DNA of 20,189 nucleotides from contig JAKAXI010000002.1 in NCBI GenBank assembly GCA_021816665.1, forward strand, positions 1-20,189, in the 5' to 3' direction. This document shows, piece after piece, positions 1 through 12,041 of the stretch. Position 1 is the stretch's first letter. Each line of letters begins with the position of its first letter. The translations under genes and the position numbers were made by a program. The stretch is from Bacillota bacterium (GTDB taxonomy: Bacteria; Bacillota; Bacilli; Alicyclobacillales; Alicyclobacillaceae). The notes beneath the pieces were generated by a model. That model was not told the origin of the DNA. It searched no databases and saw nothing but the letters and a program-made list of their open reading frames with translations.

Positions 1-277
1 GCGATCTCGAAGCCCGTTCGTCACCGGCATGGCCTTTAAACGTCCGGGTAGGTGCAAACTCACCCAGCTTATGGCCGACCATGTCCTCGCTGACATAAAC
101 CGGCACGTGCTTGCGACCGTCGTGTACGCCGAACGTGTGTCCCACAAACTGAGGGAAAATCGTCGAGCGACGCGACCACGTCTTGATGACCCGCTTTTCG
201 CCGCTGGTGTTCATGGCTTCGACTTTCTTCATCAGGTAATCGTCAACAAACGGCCCCTTCTTCAAAGAGCGTCCCAT
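1..277 (-). CDS. rpsS: 30S ribosomal protein S19, 3' end cut by window edge
   Basis: S19 sits in the head of the 30S subunit, where it binds 16S rRNA with S13. The visible 92 residues begin [18 protein letters not shown] and contain the family core [17 protein letters not shown] (residues 32-48), [18 protein letters not shown] and [18 protein letters not shown]. subtilis S19 from memory is about 92 residues, so only a few residues and the stop should lie beyond base 1. The ATG at 275-277 has an AAAGGAGG ribosome binding site about 9 nt upstream, which fixes the start. It follows rplB by 69 nt, the usual S10-operon order. No stop codon is visible. Identification is secure. Confidence 0.97.
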   Translation of the reverse strand, partial: MGRSLKKGPFVDDYLMKKVEAMNTSGEKRVIKTWSRRSTIFPQFVGHTFGVHDGRKHVPVYVSEDMVGHKLGEFAPTRTFKGHAGDERASRS

Positions 278-302
278 GTTCGAGTCCTCCTTTCTTGAGC
301 CG

Positions 303-320
303 GAGCGAGCTGATACGCTC
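303..320 (-). other. small stem-loop in the rplB-rpsS gap
   Basis: GAGCG and CGCTC form a 5-bp stem around an 8-nt loop. It lies about 15 nt upstream of the rpsS ribosome binding site. No U-tract follows, so it is not a terminator. It may only shape mRNA stability or translation initiation. Confidence 0.35.
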
Positions 321-346
321 TGCCCCATGCCCAAACTACAGCCGAA

Positions 347-1177
347 TTACTTCTTGCGCCGCCGGACAATGTACTTGTCAGTCGGGTGATTTTTCTTTCG
401 AGTTTTCTTGCCTAGGGTCGGTTTGCCCCAAGGCGACATAGGCGACTTGCGTCCTACAGGTGCGCGACCTTCACCACCACCGTGCGGGTGGTCGACCGGG
501 TTCATAACAACACCGCGGACCGTCGGGCGCTTACCCATCCAGCGGGAGCGTCCAGCTTTGCCGACATTGATGTTCTCGTGGTCGAGGTTACCGACTTCGC
601 CGATGGTTGCGCGGCACTCCACACGCACCAATCGAACTTCGCCAGACGCAAGGCGAAGTGTCGCATACTCCCCTTCGCGAGCCATCAACTGAGCAGAACC
701 ACCTGCGGAACGAGCGATCTGACCGCCCTTGCCAGGCTTCATCTCGATGTTATGCACTACGGTACCGACCGGAATGTTCGCCAGCGGCAACGCGTTGCCG
801 GGGCGAATGTCCGCTCCAGGACCGGACATCACCGTGTCACCGACTTTCAAGCCGTTGACCGCGAGAATGTAGCGCTTCTCGCCATCGGCATAGTGCAACA
901 GCATGATGCGCGCTGAGCGGTTCGGATCATACTCGACCGTTGCAACCTTGGCCGGGATCCCATCTTTGTCACGCTTGAAGTCGATAATGCGATACTGACG
1001 TTTGTGTCCGCCACCCTGGTGGCGAACCGTGATCTTGCCTTGGTGGTTACGTCCAGCGCGCTTCTTCAGCGGCGCTAGAAGCGACTTCTCAGGCTGATCG
1101 GTGGTCAGCTCTTCGAAAGTCGATACAGACATAAATCGCCGTCCCGGTGAAGTTGGGCGATGTTTTTTGATGCCCAC
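347..1177 (-). CDS. rplB: 50S ribosomal protein L2
   Basis: L2 is a primary 23S rRNA binder needed for subunit association and for shaping the peptidyl transferase centre. The 276-residue product matches the family length (277 in B. subtilis, from memory). Visible landmarks are the N-terminal [13 protein letters not shown], the RNA-binding core [16 protein letters not shown] (residues 48-63), and the C-terminal [13 protein letters not shown] with the conserved histidine near residue 230. The tail RRRKK is basic. Translation starts at a GTG (1175-1177) with AAAGGGAGG about 8 nt upstream. There is no better in-frame start, because the next ATG would remove the conserved N-terminus. It lies between rplW and rpsS in the S10 operon. 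Confidence 0.98.
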   Translation of the reverse strand: MGIKKHRPTSPGRRFMSVSTFEELTTDQPEKSLLAPLKKRAGRNHQGKITVRHQGGGHKRQYRIIDFKRDKDGIPAKVATVEYDPNRSARIMLLHYADGEKRYILAVNGLKVGDTVMSGPGADIRPGNALPLANIPVGTVVHNIEMKPGKGGQIARSAGGSAQLMAREGEYATLRLASGEVRLVRVECRATIGEVGNLDHENINVGKAGRSRWMGKRPTVRGVVMNPVDHPHGGGEGRAPVGRKSPMSPWGKPTLGKKTRKKNHPTDKYIVRRRKK

Positions 1178-1198
1178 CGTCAGAACCTCCCTTTCCTC

Positions 1199-1217
1199 GT
1201 CCGAGCGAAGCCCGGAC
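1199..1217 (-). other. stem-loop just upstream of the rplB ribosome binding site
   Basis: A 19-nt hairpin (GTCCGGGC, loop TTC, GCTCGGAC, with one G-U pair) lies 5 nt before the rplB ribosome binding site in the 79-nt rplW-rplB gap. No U-tract follows. It could affect rplB translation or message processing; a regulatory role is only inferred. Confidence 0.4.
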
Positions 1218-1256
1218 CCTCATGACGCGACGAGCAGAACATTGACGCGCCTCGGT

Positions 1257-1544
1257 TTATGCCTCGCCGAAGATCTCGATCGACTTGGAGTCCGGCGTCA
1301 GCTTCACAATCGCCTTTTTCCACTCCGACGTATAACCCACATTGTTGCCTACGCGCTTCTTTTTCGCCGGCACAATCATCGTGTTGACCTTCTCAACCTT
1401 CACGTCGAACAATTTCTCAACAGCTTGACGGATTTCCGTCTTGTTCGCCCGCCGGTCAACCTCGAATACGTACTGGTTGTTGTCCATCAGTCCCGTAGAC
1501 TTCTCAGTGACAACCGGACGCTTAATCAAATCCCGTGGATCCAT
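1257..1544 (-). CDS. rplW: 50S ribosomal protein L23
   Basis: L23 lies at the exit of the nascent peptide tunnel and docks trigger factor, SRP and the translocon. The 95-residue product has the family start [18 protein letters not shown], the rRNA-binding [22 protein letters not shown] segment split around residues 33-54, and the basic [20 protein letters not shown]. Length equals that of Bacilli L23. The ATG at 1542-1544 shares its A with the TGA stop of rplD (TGATG), so the two are translationally coupled. An AGGAGGTG ribosome binding site lies inside the end of rplD, 8 nt before the start. Confidence 0.98.
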   Translation of the reverse strand: MDPRDLIKRPVVTEKSTGLMDNNQYVFEVDRRANKTEIRQAVEKLFDVKVEKVNTMIVPAKKKRVGNNVGYTSEWKKAIVKLTPDSKSIEIFGEA

Positions 1545-2164
1545 CAGGCGAACACCTCCTGCACTTTCGCGATGGCGTCCTGTGTCAGGACCAGCGTCTC
1601 ATAGCGCAGCAGGTCGTACACATTCACACCGTTTGCCGCGACGTATTTAATTCCCTGCAGATTGCGTGCAGAGCGGCTTGCAGCCTCTACAACCTCCGCA
1701 TCGACAATCAAAGCTCTCCCGAGCTCAAAACGCTTCATCAGCGCCGCAACATGCTTAGTTTTGGCTTCGGGTAAATCAAGCTTGTCGAGCACAACAACGC
1801 GACCATCATCCACCTTGGACGACAGCGCGCTGTACAAGGCAGCCCGACGCACTTTGCGCGGAACGCTGAACTTGTGAGACCGCGGCGTGGGCCCAAAGAC
1901 AACACCGCCGCCTTTCCACTGCGGCGAACGAGTGCTACCCTGACGAGCGCGACCTGTCCCTTTTTGACGCCATGGCTTGCGGCCACCGCCACGCACTTCG
2001 GACCGTCCTTTTGTATCGTGGGTACCCTGTCGCTGTCCGGCGAGGTACATGCGAACCACTTGATGCATCAAGTCCGGACGAACCGGCGCTGCGAATATCC
2101 GCTCATCGAGCTCCACTTCACCGACCTGTTCTTTATTCACGTTGTACACTGGGACTTTCGGCAT
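1544..2164 (-). CDS. rplD: 50S ribosomal protein L4
   Basis: L4 binds 23S rRNA domain I and sends a long loop into the peptide exit tunnel, near the macrolide site. The 206-residue product carries that loop at about residues 43-90, with [19 protein letters not shown] and [20 protein letters not shown] visible. The C-terminal globular part (about 100-206) is typical. No large insertion or deletion is seen in the tunnel loop. The ATG (2162-2164) has GAAAGGAGGG about 8 nt upstream. It lies 21 nt after rplC and overlaps rplW by one base. In E. coli L4 represses the S10 operon, but I cannot recognise an equivalent leader here. Confidence 0.98.
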   Translation of the reverse strand: MPKVPVYNVNKEQVGEVELDERIFAAPVRPDLMHQVVRMYLAGQRQGTHDTKGRSEVRGGGRKPWRQKGTGRARQGSTRSPQWKGGGVVFGPTPRSHKFSVPRKVRRAALYSALSSKVDDGRVVVLDKLDLPEAKTKHVAALMKRFELGRALIVDAEVVEAASRSARNLQGIKYVAANGVNVYDLLRYETLVLTQDAIAKVQEVFA

Positions 2165-2185
2165 GTGCTTGCCCTCCTTTCTCCG

Positions 2186-2812
2186 TTACTTCGCTTTCTT
2201 CGCAGACCGGACGGTCACAAATGAGTTTTTAGGACCCGGAATCGCTCCCTTGATGAGAAGCAGATTGCGATCTGCATCCACACGGACAACGACCAGGTTT
2301 TGCACAGTAGTACGCTCGCCACCCATGCGCCCCGCCATCGTCTGGCCCTTAAACACGCGGTTCGGTGCAATGGCACCAAGCGAGCCGACTCCGCGGTGAT
2401 ATTTCGAACCGTGAGCCATCGGACCACGCGCCTGATTGTGACGCTTCACCGGTCCAGCGTACCCTTTGCCCTTCGACGTCCCAATCACATCGACAACTTC
2501 GCCTTCCGCAAACACATCGGCACGCAGTTGTTGACCTACCTCATACACCCCAAGGTCTACTCCACGAAACTCGCGCACAAAGCGTTTGGCAGCAGTGTCC
2601 GCCTTTTTCGCGTGACCCTGCTCCGCCTTCGTTGCGCGGTTCGGCTTCTTGTCAGCAAAACCAATCTGAATAGCCTCATAGCCATCGACCGCTACGTCCT
2701 TCTTCTGCAAGACGACGCAGGGGCCAGCTTCGATCACAGTAACCGGAATGACGGTTCCGTCTTCCGAGAACACCTGTGTCATCCCGAGCTTTCGCCCCAA
2801 GATGCCCTTCAT
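2186..2812 (-). CDS. rplC: 50S ribosomal protein L3
   Basis: L3 is an early assembly protein of the 50S subunit, with an extension reaching the peptidyl transferase centre. The 208-residue product starts [19 protein letters not shown] and has the family signature FVREFRGVD (residues 78-86). The central extension [18 protein letters not shown] and [18 protein letters not shown] spans about 113-148. I chose the ATG at 2810-2812, because GGGAGGTG lies 5 nt upstream and the protein then begins as in other Bacilli. A longer reading from a start 6 codons upstream would swallow the ribosome binding site. The 108-nt gap before it is longer than its neighbours and folds well (see 2857-2911). Confidence 0.98.
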   Translation of the reverse strand: MKGILGRKLGMTQVFSEDGTVIPVTVIEAGPCVVLQKKDVAVDGYEAIQIGFADKKPNRATKAEQGHAKKADTAAKRFVREFRGVDLGVYEVGQQLRADVFAEGEVVDVIGTSKGKGYAGPVKRHNQARGPMAHGSKYHRGVGSLGAIAPNRVFKGQTMAGRMGGERTTVQNLVVVRVDADRNLLLIKGAIPGPKNSFVTVRSAKKAK

Positions 2813-2856
2813 AAACGCACCTCCCAGCACTCCAAACGAGTTCTAGCGCCCACTTT

Positions 2857-2911
2857 GAGCGTCGCACCGGCCTTCTCGTAGCAACGGCACCACGCATATC
2901 GCGAGGCGCTC
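2857..2911 (-). other. structured intergenic hairpin between rpsJ and rplC
   Basis: The rpsJ-rplC gap can fold as GAGCG-cc-UCGC paired with GCGACGCUC: nine base pairs interrupted by a 2-nt bulge. The stem encloses about 35 nt that holds further GCC/GGC pairing. No U-tract follows. The element lies between the rpsJ stop and the rplC ribosome binding site, so it could be a processing or control site. No family is recognised. Confidence 0.45.
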
Positions 2912-2920
2912 CCAAGCAGA

Positions 2921-3387
<467 letters not shown>

Positions 3388-3412
3388 GAGTAAATTCGAC
3401 TTTTTGCCCAGA

Positions 3413-3460
3413 TAATTAAAAGGAGTCGTCTGCGGCAGCTTAACTGCCTTAGACGACTCC
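3413..3460 (-). terminator. intrinsic terminator after tuf
   Basis: A 10-bp arm GGAGTCGTCT pairs with AGACGACTCC (3422-3431 with 3451-3460). A second stem GGCAG/CTGCC lies inside. The run TTTTAATTA follows immediately on the transcript. It lies 29 nt after the tuf stop and closes the str transcription unit. Confidence 0.93.
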
Positions 3461-3489
3461 CGTTTTCAAACTGCAAAGCAGCTCAGCAA

Positions 3490-4677
3490 TTACTTCGAGA
3501 TGTTGCTCACAACGCCAGCACCGACGGTACGGCCGCCTTCGCGAATAGCGAAGCGCGTGCCTTCCTCAAGAGCGATCGGAGCGATGAGCTCCACGTCCAT
3601 CGTGATGTTGTCGCCAGGCATCACCATTTCAGTGCCTTCCGGCAACTGACAAACGCCAGTGACGTCGGTCGTGCGGAAGTAGAACTGCGGGCGGTAGCCG
3701 TTGAAGAACGGAGTGTGACGTCCGCCTTCTTCCTTCGTCAAGACATAAACTTCCGCCTTGAAGTTGGTGTGCGGCTTAATCGAACCCGGCTTTACAATGA
3801 CCTGACCACGTTCGATGTCCTTGCGCTCAACGCCACGGAGCAGCGCGCCGATATTGTCACCAGCCTGCGCCGAGTCGAGCAGTTTTCGGAACATCTCGAT
3901 GCCGGTTGCAACCGTCTTGCGGTTCGCTTCCTGCAGACCGACGATTTCGACTTCATCGCCAACCTTCAGCGAACCACGCTCCACACGGCCAGTTGCAACG
4001 GTGCCGCGACCGGTAATGGTGAAGACGTCCTCAACAGGCATCAGGAACGGTTTGTCGACATCGCGCTCTGGTGTCGGAATGTAGCTGTCGACAGCGTCCA
4101 TCAGTTCGTCGATAGCCTTCAGGTAATTGGCATCTCCTTCGAGCGCCCTCAGCGCGGACCCGCGAATGACCGGGATGTCGTCGCCAGGGAAGTCGTACTC
4201 AGACAGCAACTCGCGCACTTCCATCTCGACGAGTTCGAGGAGTTCTTCGTCGTCGACCATATCGCACTTGTTCAAGAACACAACAATGTACGGAACGCCG
4301 ACCTGACGAGCGAGCAGGATGTGCTCACGAGTCTGAGGCATCGGGCCATCAGCAGCGGACACAACCAAAATTGCACCGTCCATCTGCGCCGCACCGGTAA
4401 TCATGTTCTTCACGTAGTCAGCGTGCCCAGGGCAGTCGACGTGAGCGTAGTGACGATTATCCGTCTCGTATTCGACGTGTGCTGTATTAATGGTAATACC
4501 GCGCTCGCGCTCTTCCGGAGCCTTGTCGATCTCGTCGTACTTCTGCGCCTGGGACAGACCCTTCGACGCTTGGTGCGTGGTGATGGCAGCTGTCAGAGTG
4601 GTCTTGCCGTGGTCGACGTGACCAATCGTGCCGACGTTAACGTGCGGTTTGCTGCGGTCAAATTTTGCTTTTGCCAT
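3490..4677 (-). CDS. tuf: translation elongation factor Tu
   Basis: EF-Tu is the GTPase that brings aminoacyl-tRNA to the ribosomal A site. The 395-residue protein (396 in B. subtilis, from memory) has P-loop GHVDHGKT (19-26), switch I region [10 protein letters not shown] (about 53-62), DCPGHAD (81-87) with the catalytic histidine at 85, and NKCD (136-139). Domain 2 contains [19 protein letters not shown], and domain 3 contains [20 protein letters not shown]. No key residue is missing. The ATG at 4675-4677 follows AAAGGAG by about 10 nt. It lies 20 nt after fusA, the classic str order, and ends before a strong terminator. Only one tuf copy is in the window. Confidence 0.99.
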   Translation of the reverse strand: MAKAKFDRSKPHVNVGTIGHVDHGKTTLTAAITTHQASKGLSQAQKYDEIDKAPEERERGITINTAHVEYETDNRHYAHVDCPGHADYVKNMITGAAQMDGAILVVSAADGPMPQTREHILLARQVGVPYIVVFLNKCDMVDDEELLELVEMEVRELLSEYDFPGDDIPVIRGSALRALEGDANYLKAIDELMDAVDSYIPTPERDVDKPFLMPVEDVFTITGRGTVATGRVERGSLKVGDEVEIVGLQEANRKTVATGIEMFRKLLDSAQAGDNIGALLRGVERKDIERGQVIVKPGSIKPHTNFKAEVYVLTKEEGGRHTPFFNGYRPQFYFRTTDVTGVCQLPEGTEMVMPGDNITMDVELIAPIALEEGTRFAIREGGRTVGAGVVSNISK

Positions 4678-4697
4678 TAAGTGTCAACTCCTTTGCT

Positions 4698-6770
<2,073 letters not shown>

Positions 6771-6773
<3 letters not shown>

Positions 6774-6786
6774 GGAGCACCCTCCT
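6771..6786 (-). promoter_or_regulatory. fusA start region: ribosome binding site held in a hairpin
   Basis: On the transcript AAGGAG pairs perfectly with CUCCUU around a GGUG loop. The stem contains the ribosome binding site, and its 3' arm takes in the first two bases of the UUG start. The same 15-nt sequence GGAGGGTGCTCCTTG occurs at the rpoC start. Such a hairpin could lower or regulate initiation; the effect is inferred. Confidence 0.6.
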
Positions 6787-6839
6787 TCCATTCAGATTCG
6801 TTGTTGCCAGACTTACCAAGGGTGCACACACACCAATCC

Positions 6840-7310
6840 CTACCAGCGGTAGTGGGCAAACGCCTTGTTGGCTTCCGCCATGCGGTGCGTGTCTTCCTTC
6901 TTCTTCACAGCGCCGCCTGCGTTGTTGGACGCGTCAAGCAATTCGCCAGCAAGCTTTTCTTGCATCGTCTTTTCGCCGCGCAGACGGGCGTAGTTGACGA
7001 GCCAGCGGATGCCAAGGGTGATGCGACGATCGGTCCGAACTTCCACCGGCACCTGATAGTTGGAACCACCGACTCGACGCGCCTTGACTTCGAGGACCGG
7101 CATGACGTTGCGCAACGCAGCCTCGTACACTTCCATCGGGTCTTTGCCTGTGCGCTCGCGGATCGCGTCGAACGCGCCATACACAATACCCTGTGCAACA
7201 CCTTTCTTGCCGTCATACATAATTTTATTGACCAGGCGAGTCACCATACGGTTTCCGTAGATCGGATCCGGCATCACATCACGCCTGGGGATTGGGCCTT
7301 TTCTCGGCAT
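6840..7310 (-). CDS. rpsG: 30S ribosomal protein S7
   Basis: S7 starts assembly of the 30S head and contacts tRNA in the E site. The 156-residue product equals the Bacilli length. It begins [20 protein letters not shown] and contains [40 protein letters not shown] and [14 protein letters not shown], ending [22 protein letters not shown]. The ATG (7308-7310) has AAAGGAGG about 6 nt upstream. It lies 18 nt after rpsL and 66 nt before fusA. In E. coli S7 represses the str operon from the rpsL-rpsG gap. The gap here is too short to hold that site. Confidence 0.98.
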   Translation of the reverse strand: MPRKGPIPRRDVMPDPIYGNRMVTRLVNKIMYDGKKGVAQGIVYGAFDAIRERTGKDPMEVYEAALRNVMPVLEVKARRVGGSNYQVPVEVRTDRRITLGIRWLVNYARLRGEKTMQEKLAGELLDASNNAGGAVKKKEDTHRMAEANKAFAHYRW

Positions 7311-7328
7311 CGTTCCGCCTCCTTTCGA

Positions 7329-7748
7329 TTAAGACTTCTTCTTCGCGCGCTTCGCGCCGTACTTGGAGCGAGCCTGTTGACGGTCTTTGACACCCGCGGT
7401 ATCAAGTGCACCGCGCACGATGTGGTAGCGAACGCCTGGCAAGTCCTTCACACGTCCACCGCGAACGAGCACGACAGAGTGCTCCTGCAGATTGTGACCA
7501 ATGCCAGGGATGTAGGCTGTCACTTCAATCTGGTTCGTCAAACGCACACGTGCGTACTTGCGCAGCGCTGAGTTCGGCTTCTTCGGTGTCATCGTGCCTA
7601 CACGAGTGCACACACCGCGTTTTTGCGGTGACGGAAGATCCGTCTGGTCCTTCATGAAGCTGTTGTAACCTTTCTGCAGTGCCGGTGCCGTCGACTTCTT
7701 GTCGATGGCTTTGCGCCCTTTACGGACGAGCTGGTTCATCGTCGGCAT
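7329..7748 (-). CDS. rpsL: 30S ribosomal protein S12
   Basis: S12 lies at the decoding centre and affects accuracy of codon reading. The 139-residue product (138 in B. subtilis, from memory) has the conserved loop [20 protein letters not shown] (45-64), in which lysines 56/57 match the streptomycin-resistance position, here wild type. [13 protein letters not shown] follows (about 97-109), with Asp102 at the site methylthiolated in some bacteria. The ATG (7746-7748) follows GGGAGGTG by 5 nt. A reading six codons longer would cross the ribosome binding site and is rejected. The 165-nt gap before it is unusually long for this operon. Confidence 0.98.
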   Translation of the reverse strand: MPTMNQLVRKGRKAIDKKSTAPALQKGYNSFMKDQTDLPSPQKRGVCTRVGTMTPKKPNSALRKYARVRLTNQIEVTAYIPGIGHNLQEHSVVLVRGGRVKDLPGVRYHIVRGALDTAGVKDRQQARSKYGAKRAKKKS

Positions 7749-7913
7749 CACTGCACCTCCCTTCAAATTGTCAGCGACCTTGTCACTGCGCCGTTTCTCA
7801 TGTCCACAGAGCCTGGTGGTTCGCGAATGGGCAGACGAGCCCTCATCCGTTTAGAGCGCATACGAAACCCCGCCAACGGAATAGCCGGGGCACGTTTCCT
7901 GGTTACTGCAGCC
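7749..7913 (-). other. 165-nt rplGB-rpsL gap with stem-loops
   Basis: No gene fits here. On the transcript CCCCG/CGGGG forms a stem followed by TTTCG (weak terminator-like). GGAT-ga-GGGC pairs with GCCCATTC. GCAGTGAC pairs with GTCGCTG(A) just before the rpsL ribosome binding site, with one G-U pair. I see no clear promoter and recognise no known leader family. Confidence 0.35.
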
Positions 7914-8165
7914 TCAGTCCTTGAGAATTGCCGCCGTCGCCGCACCCACTTCAATACCGCACGCCTTGCCCAGCAGTTTCATGGAATCCACCCAGCACAC
8001 CGGAATACCCTTCTGCTGCGCAGTTGTGAGAATGGGACGAATGACGTGGTCTTCTGCGTCCTTCGCTACAAATAACTCGGTGACAATCGACTGTGCAACC
8101 GCCTTAGCGGTCTGGTTGGCTCCAATGGTTTTCTTGCCTGCCAAGCGAATGCGGTCGAGTGACAT
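7914..8165 (-). CDS. rplGB: L7Ae/L30e-family RNA-binding protein (YbxF-like)
   Basis: An 83-residue member of the L7Ae/L30e/Gadd45 family, which binds kink-turn RNA. B. subtilis YbxF, encoded at the same place before rpsL, is ribosome-associated in growing cells. Family marks are TIGANQTAKAVAQ (about 13-25), ELFVAKDAEDHVIRPIL (30-46), GIPVCWVDSMKLLGKACGIE and VGAATAAILKD at the end. The ATG (8163-8165) is supported by GGGGAGG 7 nt upstream. A longer reading adds 14 residues across that site. It is the first gene after the predicted promoter at 8214-8243. Its precise RNA target in vivo is not shown by the sequence. Confidence 0.93.
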   Translation of the reverse strand: MSLDRIRLAGKKTIGANQTAKAVAQSIVTELFVAKDAEDHVIRPILTTAQQKGIPVCWVDSMKLLGKACGIEVGAATAAILKD

Positions 8166-8213
8166 CGCTGGGCCTCCCCGAGAGTACAGACCATGCCCAA
8201 GGCACACTCAGAG

Positions 8214-8243
8214 ATTCTATCATCCGTGAGAGCGCGGTGTCAA
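8214..8243 (-). promoter_or_regulatory. predicted sigma-A promoter before rplGB-rpsL-rpsG-fusA-tuf
   Basis: Consensus -35 TTGACA (8238-8243) lies 18 bp from -10 TAGAAT (8214-8219, five of six consensus bases). Transcription should begin near 8207, leaving a leader of about 42 nt. It lies directly after the rpoC terminator, so the str group can be expressed apart from rpoBC. Confidence 0.85.
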
Positions 8244-8286
8244 CTTCCAAGAGGCCACCAGTTTCTTGTCATTGCCTGTTCTTTTC

Positions 8287-8321
8287 ATAACAAACCTGGG
8301 GCGACACCATGCCGCCCCAGG
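8287..8321 (-). terminator. intrinsic terminator after rpoC
   Basis: A perfect 9-bp GC-rich stem CCTGGGGCG/CGCCCCAGG (9-nt loop) is followed by TTTGTTAT on the transcript. It starts 13 nt after the rpoC stop. The U-run is interrupted, so some readthrough is likely. Confidence 0.85.
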
Positions 8322-8334
8322 CGTGATGGTTCTC

Positions 8335-11300
8335 TTACTCCGGCACAGAGACAGCGTCTCCTGCTTCTTTCACCGATTCGGCCGACGGTCCCACCGTCTC
8401 GTCATCCGGACTCACCGTTTCGATGTGACGGTAGCGAGACATACCTGTGCCAGCCGGGATCAACTTTCCGATAATCACATTTTCCTTCAAACCGAGCAGC
8501 CTGTCTACCTTGCCCTTGATGGCAGCTTCCGTCAGCACCCTCGTCGTCTCCTGGAAAGAGGCCGCAGACAGGAAAGAGTCTGTTTCAAGCGATGCTTTGG
8601 TAATGCCGAGCAGCGCAGGCCGTGCCACCGCGGGCTCGCCGCCACTAAACAGCGTCTGGCGGTTTGCTTCCTCGTAATCGAACAAATCGACATACGTCCC
8701 CGGCAACAGCTCAGTGTCTCCGGCGTCGAGAATGCGCACTTTGCGCAGCATCTGCCGGACCATGACCTCAACGTGCTTGTCGTTGATATCCACCCCTTGC
8801 AGGCGGTAGACGCGCTGCACTTCGCGAAGCAGGTAGTTTTGCACGCCCTGCAAGCCCTTCACCCGCAGCATCTCTTTCGGGTCAACCGAGCCTTCAGTCA
8901 GTTCGTCGCCCGCTTCAACCTGCTGTCCCTGTGACACACGGATTCTCGACCCGTACGGAATGGCGTAAACCTTGACTTCACTCTCGCCTGTCACTTCGAC
9001 TTCCCGCTTGTCTTTCACTTCGCGGATGTCCGAAATCACGCCATCGAACTCTGTAATGACCGCTTGACCTTTCGGATTGCGCGCCTCGAACAACTCCTGA
9101 ATACGTGGGAGACCTTGTGTGATGTCGTCACCCGCAACACCGCCGGTGTGGAACGTACGCATCGTCAGCTGGGTGCCAGGTTCCCCGATTGACTGTGCAG
9201 CGATGATGCCGACTGCTTCACCAATCTCCACCATTTGCCCCGTCGCCAAGTTGCGACCGTAGCAGCGAACGCAGACACCGTGCCTTGTACGACAGGTCAG
9301 CACAGAGCGAATTGTAACCTCTTTGATCCCAGCGTCCACGATGCGAGTCGCCATGTCAGCTTCGATGATTTCGTTTTTGCCGACAATCTTTTCGCCCGTG
9401 TTCGGGTCGATGACGTCCTGGAACGCAATTCGTCCTTCCAGCCGGTCTGCCAGATCCTCGATGATTTCCTTGCCATCGCGGATTTCCACGACACGCAGGC
9501 CCTTGTCGGTGCCACAGTCGATCTGCCTGACGATTGTGTCCTGCGCAACGTCGACGAGGCGGCGTGTCAGATATCCCGAGTCTGCCGTTCGCAGCGCCGT
9601 GTCGGCCAATCCCTTGCGAGCACCGTGCGTCGAGATGAAGTACTCGAGGACTGTCAGTCCTTCACGGAAGTTCGATTTGATCGGCAGTTCAATGATGCGG
9701 CCAGACGGATTCGCCATCAGTCCACGCATACCGGCCAGCTGTGTGATCTGTGAGTTGCTGCCTCGAGCACCGGATGTAGCCATCATGTAGATGGAGTTAA
9801 ACTCATCCATGCTGGTCATCAGGGTCTGCGACAGTTTTTCTTTCGCCTCAGTCCAAATCTGGCTGAACGAGACGTAACGCTCTTCTTCCGTGATCAAACC
9901 GCGGCGGTACTGCTGCATCAGGCGGTGGTCTTTTCCCTCAGCCTCCGCGATGATCGTGTGCTTCTCTTCCGGCACGATGATGTCAGCGACGGAAATCGTG
10001 ATGCCTGCCCTGGTGGAATAATGAAAGCCAAGCCGCTTCACGCGGTCGAGAATCTCACTCGTAATGGTGGTGCCATACCGCCTGAAACACTCGCCGAGGA
10101 TGTTCCCGAGATCCTTTTTCACGATCGGTTTCGGAATCTGACGGTATTCCACTCGTTCACGCACGTCCACGCCCTTTTCAAAAATGAACGTGTCGTTTGG
10201 CGCGCCTTCGAGCAGGTTGCTCTTTGCAGCCGAGTTCAGATACGGGAAGTCAGCCGGGAACACTTCGTTGAAAATCAGTTTGCCAGGCGTCGTGATCAAC
10301 ATCGCCTCATGCTGCACCGGAGTAAACGACTTCTTCCCGAGTACACGCGCCGGGATCACGATGCGCGAGTGCAACGTGACCTCTTGATGCTGCAACGCCA
10401 TGTGCACTTCGTTCGGGTCAGCGAACACGCGACCTTCGCCAGGCGCTTCCTTCTTCTCGATCGTCAGGTAGTACGGGCCAAGCACCATGTCCTGCGTCGG
10501 CGTGACGACCGGTTTGCCGTCCTTCGGGTTCAGGATGTTGTGCGCAGCCAGCATCAACAGGCGGGCTTCCGCTTGCGCTTCGGCGGACAACGGCACGTGC
10601 ACAGCCATCTGGTCGCCGTCAAAGTCGGCATTGTAAGCCGTACAGACGAGCGGGTGCAATTTGATCGCCCGACCTTCGACAAGGATCGGCTCAAACGCTT
10701 GAATGCCCAGACGGTGCAGTGTCGGAGCGCGGTTCAACAGCACCGGGTGCTCCTTGATGACGTCCTCCACGACGTCCCACACTTCCGGAGAGACACGCTC
10801 AACTTTGCGTTTTGCGCTCTTGATGTTGTGAGCGAGACCACGTGAGACCAGTTCTTTCATGACGAACGGCTTGAACAATTCAAGCGCCATTTCCTTCGGC
10901 AGACCACACTGGAAGATCCGGAGTTCCGGACCGACGACAATGACGGAGCGGCCCGAGTAGTCAACGCGTTTGCCGAGTAGGTTTTGGCGAAAACGGCCCT
11001 GTTTGCCTTTGAGCATGTGCGACAGCGACTTCAGTGGCCGGTTGCCAGGTCCAGTGACCGGGCGGCCGCGGCGACCGTTGTCGATCAGAGCGTCAACCGC
11101 TTCCTGCAACATGCGCTTTTCGTTCTGAACAATAATGTCCGGAGCGCCAAGGTCGAGCAATCGCTTCAGGCGGTTATTCCGGTTGATCACTCGACGGTAC
11201 AGGTCGTTCAGGTCAGACGTTGCAAAGCGCCCACCATCAAGTTGCACCATCGGGCGCAGGTCTGGCGGAATGACCGGCAGAGCTTCGAGAATCATCCAAC

Positions 11301-11970
11301 TCGGGTGGTTGCCCGAGTTGCGGAACGCCTCGAGCACCTCCAAGCGCTTTATCGCGCGGTTGCGACGCTGGCCCTGTGCGGTGCGCAGTTCCTCTTTCAA
11401 CGTCTCAACTTCGCGGTCGACGTCGATGTCAAGGAGCAGTTTGCGAATGGCTTCCGCACCCATGCCAGCCTGGAAGGCATAGCCGTACTTTTCCCGATAC
11501 GAACGGTACTCCTTCTCTGTAAGGAGTTGCTTCTTTTCCAGCGGCGTATCGCCCGGGTCTGTCACCACGTAGGACGCAAAGTAGATGACTTCTTCGAGTG
11601 CACGCGGTGACATGTCCAGCACCAAGCCCATACGGCTCGGAATGCCTTTAAAGTACCAGATGTGTGAAACTGGCGCGGCCAGTTCAATGTGCCCCATGCG
11701 CTCGCGGCGCACCTTGGCCCGGGTAACTTCTACGCCACAACGGTCACACACGACGCCCTTGTAACGAACGCGCTTGTACTTACCACAGTGACACTCCCAG
11801 TCCCGTTGTGGACCAAAAATCCTCTCACAGAACAAACCTTCCTTTTCTGGCTTGAGCGTTCTGTAGTTAATCGTTTCCGGCTTCTTGACTTCACCGTGTG
11901 ACCACGAGCGGATTTTTTCCGGCGAGGCCAACCCAATTTTCATAAACTCGAAGTTGTTGACATCCAGCAA
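8335..11970 (-). CDS. rpoC: RNA polymerase beta' subunit
   Basis: Beta' forms half of the RNA polymerase active centre and the clamp. The 1211-residue product (1199 in B. subtilis, from memory) has the N-terminal zinc site with Cys60, Cys62, Cys75 and Cys78 (CHCG...CDRCG), and the catalytic NADFDGDQM near residue 450, whose three aspartates hold the Mg2+. The second zinc site includes [11 protein letters not shown] at about 890-905. The trigger-loop region runs [20 protein letters not shown], and the C-terminal [19 protein letters not shown] is present. No large lineage insertion is evident. It starts at TTG 11968-11970, giving the family N-terminus [17 protein letters not shown], with GGGAGGGTG 4 nt upstream. 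It lies 71 nt after rpoB and is closed by a terminator. Confidence 0.99.
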   Translation of the reverse strand: MLDVNNFEFMKIGLASPEKIRSWSHGEVKKPETINYRTLKPEKEGLFCERIFGPQRDWECHCGKYKRVRYKGVVCDRCGVEVTRAKVRRERMGHIELAAPVSHIWYFKGIPSRMGLVLDMSPRALEEVIYFASYVVTDPGDTPLEKKQLLTEKEYRSYREKYGYAFQAGMGAEAIRKLLLDIDVDREVETLKEELRTAQGQRRNRAIKRLEVLEAFRNSGNHPSWMILEALPVIPPDLRPMVQLDGGRFATSDLNDLYRRVINRNNRLKRLLDLGAPDIIVQNEKRMLQEAVDALIDNGRRGRPVTGPGNRPLKSLSHMLKGKQGRFRQNLLGKRVDYSGRSVIVVGPELRIFQCGLPKEMALELFKPFVMKELVSRGLAHNIKSAKRKVERVSPEVWDVVEDVIKEHPVLLNRAPTLHRLGIQAFEPILVEGRAIKLHPLVCTAYNADFDGDQMAVHVPLSAEAQAEARLLMLAAHNILNPKDGKPVVTPTQDMVLGPYYLTIEKKEAPGEGRVFADPNEVHMALQHQEVTLHSRIVIPARVLGKKSFTPVQHEAMLITTPGKLIFNEVFPADFPYLNSAAKSNLLEGAPNDTFIFEKGVDVRERVEYRQIPKPIVKKDLGNILGECFRRYGTTITSEILDRVKRLGFHYSTRAGITISVADIIVPEEKHTIIAEAEGKDHRLMQQYRRGLITEEERYVSFSQIWTEAKEKLSQTLMTSMDEFNSIYMMATSGARGSNSQITQLAGMRGLMANPSGRIIELPIKSNFREGLTVLEYFISTHGARKGLADTALRTADSGYLTRRLVDVAQDTIVRQIDCGTDKGLRVVEIRDGKEIIEDLADRLEGRIAFQDVIDPNTGEKIVGKNEIIEADMATRIVDAGIKEVTIRSVLTCRTRHGVCVRCYGRNLATGQMVEIGEAVGIIAAQSIGEPGTQLTMRTFHTGGVAGDDITQGLPRIQELFEARNPKGQAVITEFDGVISDIREVKDKREVEVTGESEVKVYAIPYGSRIRVSQGQQVEAGDELTEGSVDPKEMLRVKGLQGVQNYLLREVQRVYRLQGVDINDKHVEVMVRQMLRKVRILDAGDTELLPGTYVDLFDYEEANRQTLFSGGEPAVARPALLGITKASLETDSFLSAASFQETTRVLTEAAIKGKVDRLLGLKENVIIGKLIPAGTGMSRYRHIETVSPDDETVGPSAESVKEAGDAVSVPE

Positions 11971-11984
11971 GGAGCACCCTCCCT
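11968..11984 (-). promoter_or_regulatory. rpoC start region with the same hairpin as fusA
   Basis: The 15 bases GGAGGGTGCTCCTTG are identical to those at the fusA start. Here the stem is AGGGAG with CUCCUU (one G-U pair) around a GGUG loop. It again covers the ribosome binding site and the first bases of the UUG start. Function is inferred. Confidence 0.5.
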
Positions 11985-12041
11985 TTTTGTTCAGCGAAAC
12001 GGCCGAGTGTTCTAGTTGCGCGTGTCACCCGAACACGGCTG

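Noticed and set aside
3715..4680. 321-codon open frame on the plus strand opposite tuf
   Set aside because: It is fully antisense to EF-Tu, has no recognisable protein motif, and arises from the codon bias of the minus-strand gene.
7560..7600. Possible streptomycin-resistance change in S12
   Set aside because: TPKKPNS is wild type.
9925..10845. 306-codon open frame on the plus strand opposite rpoC
   Set aside because: Antisense shadow of the beta' active-centre coding region; composition is histidine and arginine rich, as expected for reversed codons.
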